This document shows, one piece after another, positions 8,612-17,476 of a stretch of DNA of 54,022 nt. Origin of the DNA: Prevotella sp. CAG:924 (GTDB lineage Bacteria; Bacteroidota; Bacteroidia; Bacteroidales; Bacteroidaceae); NCBI GenBank assembly GCA_000431975.1, contig HF988530.1:1-54022 (forward strand), read 5' to 3'. A program made the position numbers and the translations under genes. A model generated the notes under the pieces. That model saw only the letters and a program-made list of their open reading frames with translations. It did no database searches and had not been told where the DNA came from. Within the stretch, counting starts at the first letter, position 1, and every line of letters starts with the position of its first letter.

Positions 8612-9931
8612 ATGGCAAAGGAATATTTCCCACAAATCGGTAAGATCCCCTTCGAGGGTCCTGAAAGCAAAAACGTATTGGCATTCCACTATTACGATCC
8701 TGAGCGTGTAGTGATGGGTAAGACGATGAAAGACTGGCTGCGCTTCGCCATGGCATGGTGGCACACGCTGGGTCAGGCTTCCGGTGACCAGTTTGGTGGT
8801 CAGACCCGTTCCTACGAGTGGGACAAGGCCGACACGGCCCTGCAGCGTGCCAAGGACAAGGCCGACGCCGGTTTCGAGATCATGGAGAAGCTGGGCATTA
8901 ATTTCTTCTGCTTCCACGATGTAGACCTTATTGAGGAGGGTGACACCATCGAGGAGTATGAGGAGCGCATGCAGCAGATCACCGACTATCTGAAAGAGAA
9001 GCTGGCTGAGCATCCTGACATCCATTTGCTCTGGGGTACAGCCAATGTCTTCGGTAACAAACGCTATATGAACGGTGCATCCACTAACCCTGACTTCGAT
9101 GTAGTGGCCCGTGCCTGCGTGCAGATCAAGAACGCCATCGACGCCACCATCAAGCTCGGCGGTCAGGACTACGTGTTTTGGGGTGGCCGTGAAGGCTACA
9201 TGAGCCTGCTCAACACCGACATGAAACGTGAGAAAGAGCACATGGCAACCATGCTGGCTGCTGCCCGCGACTATGCACGCGCCAAAGGCTTCAAGGGAAC
9301 CTTCCTCATTGAGCCGAAGCCAATGGAGCCTACCAAGCATCAGTATGACGTAGATGTGGAGACCGTGATCGGATTCCTCCGTGCGCACGGACTGGACAAG
9401 GACTTCAAGGTGAACATCGAGGTGAACCACGCCACACTGGCAGGTCACACCTTCGAGCATGAGCTCGCCTGCGCTGTCGACAATGGCATGCTCGGTTCGA
9501 TCGATGCCAACCGTGGCGACTATCAGAACGGATGGGATACCGACCAGTTCCCCATCGACAACTATGATCTCACTCAGGCCATGATGCAGATCATCCGCAA
9601 CGGTGGTCTCCATGAGGGCGGCTCGAACTTTGACGCTAAGCTGCGCCGCAACTCTACCGATCCTGAGGATATCTTCATCGCACACATCAGCGGTATGGAC
9701 GCTATGGCACGTGCACTGCTCAATGCGGCCGACATCATCGAGCACAGCGAGATCCCCGCAATGGTGAAAGAGCGCTATGCCAGCTTCGATGCCGGTGAAG
9801 GCAAGGCCTTCGAGGAGGGTAAGCTCTCACTGGAGCAGATTGTCGACTATGCAAAGAAGGTCGGAGAGCCCAAGCAGACCAGCGGCAAGCAGGAGAAGTA
9901 TGAGACGCTCGTGTCTCTCTATTGCAAATAA
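8612..9931 (+). CDS. xylA: Xylose isomerase
   Basis: Interconverts D-xylose and D-xylulose in the cytoplasm using two divalent metal ions. The 439 residues match the longer class II type. Catalytic His102 and Asp105 are seen in FHDVDL; metal-site motifs follow in NIEVNHATLAGH and in the acidic C-terminal stretch SIDANRGD...WDTDQFP. The ATG at 8612 follows an A-rich leader with no Shine-Dalgarno sequence, as usual in this phylum. It is co-transcribed with xylB and followed by a strong terminator. No xylose transporter is adjacent. Confidence 0.96.
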   Translation: MAKEYFPQIGKIPFEGPESKNVLAFHYYDPERVVMGKTMKDWLRFAMAWWHTLGQASGDQFGGQTRSYEWDKADTALQRAKDKADAGFEIMEKLGINFFCFHDVDLIEEGDTIEEYEERMQQITDYLKEKLAEHPDIHLLWGTANVFGNKRYMNGASTNPDFDVVARACVQIKNAIDATIKLGGQDYVFWGGREGYMSLLNTDMKREKEHMATMLAAARDYARAKGFKGTFLIEPKPMEPTKHQYDVDVETVIGFLRAHGLDKDFKVNIEVNHATLAGHTFEHELACAVDNGMLGSIDANRGDYQNGWDTDQFPIDNYDLTQAMMQIIRNGGLHEGGSNFDAKLRRNSTDPEDIFIAHISGMDAMARALLNAADIIEHSEIPAMVKERYASFDAGEGKAFEEGKLSLEQIVDYAKKVGEPKQTSGKQEKYETLVSLYCK

Positions 9932-9977
9932 GCCGGCCGGTCCCCGAGGGACGCAGACAATCAGTAATCATTTTCCG

Positions 9978-10019
9978 GGAAGCCGTCTGATGGGAAGCAT
10001 CGGACGGCTTCCTTGTTTT
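9978..10019 (+). terminator. Terminator of the xylBA operon
   Basis: GGAAGCCGTC (9978-9987) pairs with GACGGCTTCC (10003-10012), with further pairing inside the loop, followed by TTGTTTTA. This is a textbook intrinsic terminator 46 bases after xylA. Confidence 0.85.
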
Positions 10020-10273
10020 ATGAAGGAGGCCAGAAAAAGGAATGTACATGGAAAAGTCGGTCGGTGAAGAAAGAGAGGTATTAGGAAGAAGGTGACTTGT
10101 ATGAAAACAAGTATGGATAGGTCGGAAAGAGGGCATGATGGGGCGATATAACATTTGTTATGTGCATAATGCTACGAAATAGGCTGATTTTGTGACAAAA
10201 TAGGGCAGGAAAAGCCTCTTTCCTACGGGAATCTGTTTTTTAACGTTGGAAATGCGTATTTTTTGGCTTAAAA

Positions 10274-10305
10274 TTTGCTTAGTTTAATAATTATTCCTAA
10301 TTTTG
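10274..10305 (+). promoter_or_regulatory. Promoter of the SusC/SusD operon
   Basis: TTTG at 10274-10277 and TAATTTTG at 10298-10305, 20 bases apart, match the Bacteroidetes promoter exactly. The start site would be near 10312. Confidence 0.75.
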
Positions 10306-10311
10306 CACCTT

Positions 10312-10497
10312 GTTAAGCTACGAAGTTTAAGCAAAGTAGGGCTATACATACAAAACAGATAGTTAAGGGTAAGAGATTTTATCATTTGATCAGAATGGTT
10401 ACACAAAGATTCAACTGTTTCAGGTTTTAGTTCTCTTTACGTTACATTCGCTACGTCGATGATTTATACATTTAATAAAAACATAGGATTTAGATTT
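10312..10497 (+). promoter_or_regulatory. Long 5' leader of the susC-like gene
   Basis: About 186 bases separate the predicted start site from the susC-like ATG, unusually long for this window (xylB and the FucP-like gene have about 20-25). Long leaders before susC-like genes in Bacteroides are known places for post-transcriptional control. I see no strong hairpin. An in-frame ATG at 10459 would add 13 residues before the signal peptide and is rejected. Confidence 0.35.
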
Positions 10498-13400
10498 ATG
10501 GAAAAAAGACTAGTTACGTTTATTGCGTGCCTGTTCCTGTCGTTGGGAATGGCATTAGCACAGACACGTGTGACTGGTACCGTAGTTTCTGCTGAGGACG
10601 GCGAGCCGGTGATCGGTGCGTCGATCAAGGTGCTCGGCACGAATACGGGTACTGTAACTGATGCCGATGGTAATTTTCAGCTCAATGTGGCTAAGGGCGC
10701 AGAGCTTGAGATTTCCTACATCGGAATGGAGACGAAACGAGTGGCCGTAAAAGGTAATACCCTGAACATCCGTCTCGAGAACGGCGATCATTCTCTTGAT
10801 GAGGTGATGGTCGTTGCGTATGGTACTGAAAAGAAGTCAGCCTTTACCGGTTCTGCAGCAGTGGTTGGCTCTGATGAGATTGGTAAAGTACAGGTAACTA
10901 ACCCTGTTGACGCTCTTAAAGGTAAGGCATCTGGTGTACAGATCTATACAGCTTCCGGTGCTCCCGGTTCTACGCCTACAATTCGTATCCGTGGCGTTAA
11001 CTCTATTGAGGCCGGTAAAGACCCTTTGATCGTAGTCGACGGTTCACCCTATGATGGAAGCCTTAACGATATTAACCCTATTGATGTTGAGAGCATGACA
11101 GTGTTGAAGGATGCTGCTTCAACAGCCCTCTATGGTGCACGAGGTGGTAATGGTGTCATCTTGATCACTACCAAGTCTGCAAAGAAGGGTAAGGATGCTA
11201 CCATTACTTTTGATGCTAAGTGGGGCTCCAACTCAAGGGCTACTCCATTCTATAAGACGATCAATACGACGGCCGGTTATTATGAGGCATGGTATAATGG
11301 TCTTTATAACTATGCACAGAATTCTTTTGGCTTTGATAGTACTCAGGCTTGGCAATGGGCTAACAATCATCTGATTGAGGCCGGTCAGGCACAGCTTTCT
11401 TATGGCTTGGGTTACAATGTCTATACTGTACCTGATGGTCAGATGCTTATCGGTCAGAATGGTAAACTGAATCCCAACGCAACGCTGGGTAGCTACGTTA
11501 CAAACAACGGGACTACTTATTTCCTCACTCCTGACAATTGGCAGGACGCTACCTATAATAATAGCCTGCGTCAGGAATACACATTCTCTGCTTCCGGATC
11601 AACTGATAAGAGCAATTTTTACGCATCAGTGAACTATCTGTCTAATGATGGTATTACTGTGGCTTCGGACTACAAGCGCCTTACAGCCCGCTTGAATGCC
11701 GACTATCAGGCAAAATCATGGTTGAAGCTCGGTGGAAACATGAGCTATGCTCACTACAACCGTAATTATCTTGGCAATGATGGAGATGGAGCAAGTGTGG
11801 GTAATGTGTTCTCGACCACATATATAGCTCCTATCTATCCTATCTATCTGCGTGATGCTGCAGGAAATATTATATATAATGAGGATGCAAAAATCAATTC
11901 TTACGATTATGGTGATGGTAAGGTGAATGGATTGGTACGTCCTTATATGAATGGTGGTAACCCCTTGTCGGACAACCTTGTAAACGAAAATAACACAGAA
12001 GGAAATGTGCTTAACGCTACTGGTACCGCAGAGGTGCGTTTGCCTTATGGTTTCAAGTTTACATCTATCAATAATGTCTATTTGAATGAGTTCCGCTATA
12101 CGAACGCTGTGAACCCTTGGTTCGGACAGTATGCAAACAATGGAGGTACAATTTCAAAGGAGCATGACAGAACATGGTCTTTTAACTACCAGCAGCGTAT
12201 CAATTGGCATCAGACTTATGGTAAGCATGATGTTGAGGTGATGGTTGGTCACGAGTATTATCGCTCGCGTGGCTACTGGCTCACTAACTCTATGAGTAAG
12301 GTGTTCTCTTTCGAGAATCACGAGCTTGCCGGCGCTATTATTCCTCAGGGAGGTACCTCTTATACCTCTGATTATAATACAGAGTCATGGCTTAGCCGTG
12401 CACAGTACAACTATTCAGAGAAGTATTTCTTCTCCGGATCATATCTGCGCCAGGCTTCGTCACGTTTCCATCCTGATCATCGCTGGGGTAACTTCTGGTC
12501 TGTTGGTGGCGGTTGGCTGATCAACAAGGAGAGCTGGTTCCATGCACCTTGGGTGGATGAGTTGAAGCTCAAGGCTTCTTATGGTGAGAATGGTAATGAC
12601 CAAATTACGGACTGCCTGTATACTACTTATTATAGTGTTACAAACTCAAATGATGAGATTTCGCTTGTACCTGCTTCGCTGGGTAACGAGAACATCACTT
12701 GGGAGAAAAATGGTAAGTTCAACGCAGGCGTAGACTTCAGTCTCTTCAATGGTCGTCTGTCAGGTAGTGCTGAGTTCTACTTCAATAAGACTATCGATAT
12801 GCTCTCATGGCTCCCCTTGCCTACATCGTTCGGATGGACAGGCTACTATACCAATATTGGTAATGTGATCAACCGTGGTGTTGAGGTGAACCTGAGCGGT
12901 GATGTTATCCGTACAAAAGATCTCACCTGGTCATTGTACGCTAACTTCACAACTAACCACAACGAGGTGACCAAACTGGCTCCTGAGCGTAAGTTGAATT
13001 ATGTAGATGGCGTAGAAGGCTTTGCTTCTGGAACGAACTTCTATGGTGAGGGTGTTTCTATTTATACATTCTACCTGCCCAAGTACGCAGGAGTGTATTA
13101 CAATGAGGAAAATCCGAATGATCCTGACAACGGTAAGGCACAGTATTATCGTAATGTATACAAGGTGGATGAAAACGGCAATCAGGTTCTTGATGCCAAG
13201 GGTCATCCCATTGTTACCGGACGTGAGACGACCACCGTTTATTCTGAGGCAGACCAGTATCTTTGTGGTGATGCACTGCCCGATGTATATGGTGGTTTCG
13301 GTACCAGCTTGAGCTGGAAGGGCTTCGACTTCTCAGTTGATTTCACATATCAGCTTGGTGGTTTGGTGTATGATTCCACGTATGCCGGTCTGATGAATCT

Positions 13401-13758
13401 CACACAGGGATATGGTATTCATGTTGACATGCTCAACGCATGGAGCCTGAATAATACAGGAAGCAATATTCCTCGTATGCAGTTCAATGATGTGAATATG
13501 GCTTCTTCATCGGATCGCTTCCTTACAAGCGCATCTTACCTGTCGTTGCAGAATGTTACCATTGGTTATACTCTGCCTAAGTCATGGACTTCAAAGATCG
13601 GCCTGCAGGGTCTTCGCTTCTATGTAGTAGGTGACAATCTGTGGACGTGGTCAAAACGTCAGGGACTTGATCCTCGTCAGTCCATCACCGGTTCTGCGTC
13701 AGCCGACCACTATTCTTCTGTACGCACCATTTCTGGTGGCTTAACAGTGACATTCTAA
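10498..13758 (+). CDS. SusC/RagA-family TonB-linked outer membrane transporter
   Basis: A 1086-residue outer-membrane channel of the SusC type, powered by TonB. Seen in order: signal peptide ending LSLGMALAQ; a carboxypeptidase-regulatory-like domain (VTGTVVSAEDGEPVIGA to about residue 85); a TonB-box-like segment DEVMVVAYGT; a plug with VTNPVDALKGKASGVQI and RIRGVNS; then the barrel with the repeated SusC pattern VLKDAASTALYGARGGNGVI and a C-terminal strand ending in F. The SusD-family partner starts 23 bases after it. Because a surface lipoprotein and a metalloprotease follow, rather than glycosidases, imported peptides are a plausible cargo, as known for RagAB of Porphyromonas gingivalis; this is inference. 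Confidence 0.93.
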   Translation: MEKRLVTFIACLFLSLGMALAQTRVTGTVVSAEDGEPVIGASIKVLGTNTGTVTDADGNFQLNVAKGAELEISYIGMETKRVAVKGNTLNIRLENGDHSLDEVMVVAYGTEKKSAFTGSAAVVGSDEIGKVQVTNPVDALKGKASGVQIYTASGAPGSTPTIRIRGVNSIEAGKDPLIVVDGSPYDGSLNDINPIDVESMTVLKDAASTALYGARGGNGVILITTKSAKKGKDATITFDAKWGSNSRATPFYKTINTTAGYYEAWYNGLYNYAQNSFGFDSTQAWQWANNHLIEAGQAQLSYGLGYNVYTVPDGQMLIGQNGKLNPNATLGSYVTNNGTTYFLTPDNWQDATYNNSLRQEYTFSASGSTDKSNFYASVNYLSNDGITVASDYKRLTARLNADYQAKSWLKLGGNMSYAHYNRNYLGNDGDGASVGNVFSTTYIAPIYPIYLRDAAGNIIYNEDAKINSYDYGDGKVNGLVRPYMNGGNPLSDNLVNENNTEGNVLNATGTAEVRLPYGFKFTSINNVYLNEFRYTNAVNPWFGQYANNGGTISKEHDRTWSFNYQQRINWHQTYGKHDVEVMVGHEYYRSRGYWLTNSMSKVFSFENHELAGAIIPQGGTSYTSDYNTESWLSRAQYNYSEKYFFSGSYLRQASSRFHPDHRWGNFWSVGGGWLINKESWFHAPWVDELKLKASYGENGNDQITDCLYTTYYSVTNSNDEISLVPASLGNENITWEKNGKFNAGVDFSLFNGRLSGSAEFYFNKTIDMLSWLPLPTSFGWTGYYTNIGNVINRGVEVNLSGDVIRTKDLTWSLYANFTTNHNEVTKLAPERKLNYVDGVEGFASGTNFYGEGVSIYTFYLPKYAGVYYNEENPNDPDNGKAQYYRNVYKVDENGNQVLDAKGHPIVTGRETTTVYSEADQYLCGDALPDVYGGFGTSLSWKGFDFSVDFTYQLGGLVYDSTYAGLMNLTQGYGIHVDMLNAWSLNNTGSNIPRMQFNDVNMASSSDRFLTSASYLSLQNVTIGYTLPKSWTSKIGLQGLRFYVVGDNLWTWSKRQGLDPRQSITGSASADHYSSVRTISGGLTVTF

Positions 13759-13781
13759 TTCATATAAATTGAAAAAACGTT

Positions 13782-15416
13782 ATGAAAAGATTCAATATAA
13801 AACTTATGTCCGGAGTGTTGGCCGTTGCTTTGGCCGGCACAACGCTCACAGGATGTATGGACGATATCGAGGTGACTAAGGTAGCTACAGAGGAACAGAT
13901 TGGTAGCTCTACCTCAGCCCTCGAAGGACTGGTGCAGGCTATGCCGGCTAAATTTAATAGTGTTAATAGCAGTCTTCTTGACAATAACAACTGGCATGGT
14001 TGCTTCGGTTACGGCTCAATGATGTATCAGCGAGACCTGATGACCGGTGATCTGGCACTTGTTGGTAACTATTCTTCCCATTTTGATTCATTTGCCCGTA
14101 ATCAGAACATGGGTGAGGATTATATCTTTGCCGGTTATATTTGGAGTTACTACTATGGCGTCATTTTGTCTGCAAACAATGTGATCAGCGCAGTAAATCC
14201 TGAGACGGCTACGACAAGTCAGTTGGGATATCTCGGTGCGGGTTATGCGTTCCGTGCATTAAGCTATATAGATTTGGCACGTATGATCGAATTCCTCCCG
14301 AATGAGATATTCCCCGATGGAAAGAATACTGATGGACACGATGTAACTCATCTTACTGTTCCTATCGTTGAGGCAGGGATGAGCGAGTCCGCAGCCCGCA
14401 ACAATCCGCGTGTATCACGTGATTCGATGTTCCAGTTCATTCTTGGTGATCTTGACAAGGCAGAAAAATATATAGTAGGCATCCCCAGTACCAATGGTAA
14501 GACATTGCCTGATTTGGCTTGTGTCTATGGTCTGAAGGCACGTCTCTATATGTGGGTAGAGGATTATGCCAACGCTGAAAAATATGCCAAACTGGCAATT
14601 GATAACTCTACAGTCGCACCTATGACAGAGGACGAGTGTCTGAATACTACTACGGGATTCAATGACATATCGAAATGGATGTGGGGAGGTACCCAGAATT
14701 CTGAGAGCAGTACCGTACAGACAGGTATTGTCAACTGGACTTCTTGGCTCAGCAACCAAACATCTTTCGGTTATACAGGCTCAAACACAAGCATGTATAA
14801 TTATATTGACGTGAATATGTACAACCGTATTAGTAATACAGACTTCCGTAAGAAAGAATGGGTAGCTCCAAAGGGTAGTGCACTCGATGGACAGAATATC
14901 TATATTGCAGGAGAGGAAGGTACTCTTCCTGGATATGCGTCTTTGAAGTTCCGTCCCAACGAGGGAAATGCTGATACCTATACGACTGGTGCTGCAGTAT
15001 CTGTACCTGTAATGCGTGTAGAGGAGATGTATTTCATCCAGGCAGAGGCTGCTGCCCATCAGGATGCAGCGCGTGGAAAACAGCTTCTGGAGAGCTTTAT
15101 GAAGCAGTATCGTGATCCGAGCTATACTTGCAAGGCGTCATCTCAAGATGATGTCATTGAGGAGATTGTTTTCCAGAAGCGTGTAGAACTTTGGGGCGAA
15201 GGTCAGACATTCTTTGATATCAAGCGTCTTAACTATTCTGTAACACGTGCTTATAAGGGAACGGTGTTTGATCCTCTGTCTCGTTTCAACACCAATGGAC
15301 GTCCGGCTTGGATGAATATTGTTATCTCTCGTAATGAGACACAGAACAATACGGCACTTGATGGATATAACAACCCTGATCCTTCAAATAAGTACACTGT
15401 AGTAGATGTAGAATAA
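13782..15416 (+). CDS. SusD/RagB-family surface lipoprotein
   Basis: The outer-leaflet substrate-binding lid for the SusC-like channel. The 544-residue protein has a lipoprotein signal with lipobox LTGC (Cys25) followed at once by acidic residues (MDDIE), the kind of signal that sends Bacteroidetes lipoproteins to the cell surface. Tetratricopeptide-like helical segments (AFRALSYIDLARM; YGLKARLYMWVEDYANAEKY) and the C-terminal motif EEIVFQKRVELWGEGQTFFD are typical of SusD/RagB. It lies between the susC-like gene and a second lipoprotein gene with gaps of 23 and 17 bases, so the three are one operon. Confidence 0.93.
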   Translation: MKRFNIKLMSGVLAVALAGTTLTGCMDDIEVTKVATEEQIGSSTSALEGLVQAMPAKFNSVNSSLLDNNNWHGCFGYGSMMYQRDLMTGDLALVGNYSSHFDSFARNQNMGEDYIFAGYIWSYYYGVILSANNVISAVNPETATTSQLGYLGAGYAFRALSYIDLARMIEFLPNEIFPDGKNTDGHDVTHLTVPIVEAGMSESAARNNPRVSRDSMFQFILGDLDKAEKYIVGIPSTNGKTLPDLACVYGLKARLYMWVEDYANAEKYAKLAIDNSTVAPMTEDECLNTTTGFNDISKWMWGGTQNSESSTVQTGIVNWTSWLSNQTSFGYTGSNTSMYNYIDVNMYNRISNTDFRKKEWVAPKGSALDGQNIYIAGEEGTLPGYASLKFRPNEGNADTYTTGAAVSVPVMRVEEMYFIQAEAAAHQDAARGKQLLESFMKQYRDPSYTCKASSQDDVIEEIVFQKRVELWGEGQTFFDIKRLNYSVTRAYKGTVFDPLSRFNTNGRPAWMNIVISRNETQNNTALDGYNNPDPSNKYTVVDVE

Positions 15417-15433
15417 TAAAAAAATAAGCAACA

Positions 15434-17386
15434 ATGAATAAGATATTTCAATATTGCTCAGTGTTACTCTTCTCAGTACTGACCCTTGCCTTAGGGTCAT
15501 GTACTGAAGAATATGAGTATTCTGCCGCAAAGGTTGAGGGCGAGCAGGTGTATTTCAGTAATGTGTTACCCACAGTACAGAATCTGAGCAGTGACAGCAC
15601 GAGCTTCACAATTAGTCTGAACCGTGTGGTGACAGACGATGAGTTGGCGGTAAACCTTACGCTTTCTGACAGTAGTAAGATCTATTCGATTCCTGCTTCC
15701 GTGACTTTTGCAGAGGGGGCATCGAAGGTAGATTTCAAGGTAGGTTACGATCCGTCAAAGTTGGAGTTTGAAAAATTCAATACTGTATCTATTGCAATAG
15801 CTGATGCCAACTATACAACTCCTTATGGAAATTCTACTTATACGTTCCAGGCAGGTATGCCTTCACCGTATGTGTCACTCGGTAAGGGAAAGTTCGAGGA
15901 TAACAATCTTGTAAGCGGTTATGCAGAGGTGGAGATCATGCAGAGCAAACTCAGACCTAATGAGTTCCGCATCATGCATCCGTATGATGAGATTGCGGAA
16001 TTCATGGGTTCAGATGGAGGCTATACGACTTATCCTGATCAGTATCCTGAGTATTTGCAGGTATATGTGCTGAATGCCGGTGAAGAATATCCTTGTGGTA
16101 CCGGTGCAACAGCAGCAGAGGACGGAATGGTGTATTTCGATGAGGCTTGTATCGGTTTTGATTTCTTTAAGTTGGGATATCCTACCTATATCTGGCATCC
16201 TGCATTACTGCAGGGTGGTGATGTGACACACAACCGTGTATTGGGCTGGCAGGCTGATGGTAAGCCCGGTCAGATTCAGTTAGCTCCTTACTATATCGTT
16301 CCGGAGACAATGCAGGGAACTTCCATGGCTAGTCAGGACGGTGGTATCGTGATCACTTTCCCGGGATATTCTCCTAAGGATTATTCTGTTGATCTGACTT
16401 ATCTCGGTGCGTTCTCAAGTGCTGATGGTGAAAGCTATGCTATGGGTAATGTAACGCTTGGTGCAGATATTGACGAGGCCAAGGTTGCTGTCGTTGAAGG
16501 TACTGATGCAGATGCAGCTGTTACGCAGGTGCTCAGCGGCCAGGTGGAGACAACTACTGTGACAGCTAGCGGTGAGGTTCGTATACCTTGCAGCTATAGT
16601 GGTGATTGCACCATGGTGGCACTGGGTTATGCTGATGGTGAGCTCCAGAACTATTCTGCAGCTTCGTTCACTTTCTCTTTGGAGCCGAGTGAGTGGAAGT
16701 CGTTGGGTACAGGACTTTATACTGATCATGTATTTTGCTTGAATCTGGAGGATCAGCAGGGTAATGTCGCTCCTCCTGTAACCTATCCGGTAGAAGTGCA
16801 GGAAAATACCAAGACTCCCGGTGTTTACCGTGTGATGACTCCGTATGCTCCTGATGTCTATGGCTATGAGGGTGACTTCGGCTATGATGACAGCAAGAAG
16901 TATAATATCACCATTGATGCTCACGATCCTGATCACGTGATGATTACAGGTCAGCCTCTCGGATTCTATGACGGTGATGATGCTCTTCTTATTGCAACAA
17001 TCGGAGGACTCAACTATGACTACGCTCTTCCACAGTATGGTGATGAGACTTTCGACATGCTGAAGGATGCCGGTTATATTAATGGAACGCTTAAGAATGG
17101 TACTATTACTTTCCCGGCAGGAGAGTTGCTTTATTCATTTACAAGCTATTATTCACAGGGTAAGGCTGGAGTTGTCAATGATAAAGAGGCTACCACGGTA
17201 TTGGTATTGCCAGACGCTGTAAGTGCCCCGGCCAAGGCTAAGGCAATGAAGGCTAAGGCTGCTGCAAAGCGTAAGACGTATTCTGTGAAATACGGTAGTG
17301 TTCGTAAGGCCAAAGTGAAGAAAGTGAAGAAACCTGCGATCTTCTTATCGAAGGGCAGATTTTCTAAGAATATGATCAAGTTTTAA
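15434..17386 (+). CDS. Surface lipoprotein with a lysine-rich C-terminal tail, function unknown
   Basis: The 650-residue product has a lipobox (LALGSC, Cys23) followed by acidic EEYEY, so it is probably on the cell surface with the SusCD pair. Beta-rich domains follow; the segment around residues 50-140 (DELAVNLTLSDSS, VTFAEGASKVDFKVGYD) resembles a Calx-beta-like module. The last 50 residues (about 600-650) are very unusual: rich in Lys and Ala, then Lys/Val/Arg, strongly basic, ending in NMIKF. It occupies the slot of the auxiliary binding lipoprotein (SusE/F-like position) of a SusCD locus. A hairpin terminator follows. I do not recognise a named family. Confidence 0.75.
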   Translation: MNKIFQYCSVLLFSVLTLALGSCTEEYEYSAAKVEGEQVYFSNVLPTVQNLSSDSTSFTISLNRVVTDDELAVNLTLSDSSKIYSIPASVTFAEGASKVDFKVGYDPSKLEFEKFNTVSIAIADANYTTPYGNSTYTFQAGMPSPYVSLGKGKFEDNNLVSGYAEVEIMQSKLRPNEFRIMHPYDEIAEFMGSDGGYTTYPDQYPEYLQVYVLNAGEEYPCGTGATAAEDGMVYFDEACIGFDFFKLGYPTYIWHPALLQGGDVTHNRVLGWQADGKPGQIQLAPYYIVPETMQGTSMASQDGGIVITFPGYSPKDYSVDLTYLGAFSSADGESYAMGNVTLGADIDEAKVAVVEGTDADAAVTQVLSGQVETTTVTASGEVRIPCSYSGDCTMVALGYADGELQNYSAASFTFSLEPSEWKSLGTGLYTDHVFCLNLEDQQGNVAPPVTYPVEVQENTKTPGVYRVMTPYAPDVYGYEGDFGYDDSKKYNITIDAHDPDHVMITGQPLGFYDGDDALLIATIGGLNYDYALPQYGDETFDMLKDAGYINGTLKNGTITFPAGELLYSFTSYYSQGKAGVVNDKEATTVLVLPDAVSAPAKAKAMKAKAAAKRKTYSVKYGSVRKAKVKKVKKPAIFLSKGRFSKNMIKF

Positions 17387-17410
17387 GTAAACGGATATTA
17401 ATCAGAAAAG

Positions 17411-17457
17411 TAGGATGGGGTTACGGTCGCAGAAAGGCCGCGGCTTCATCCTATTTT
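17411..17457 (+). terminator. Hairpin terminator between the lipoprotein and M6 protease genes
   Basis: TAGGATG (17411-17417) pairs with CATCCTA (17447-17453), with more pairing inside, followed by TTTTAC. It separates the SusCD operon from the protease gene. No TAnnTTTG promoter is visible in the 20 bases left before the protease ATG, so partial read-through seems likely. Confidence 0.65.
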
Positions 17458-17476
17458 ACTATAAAAACCTATTTTT

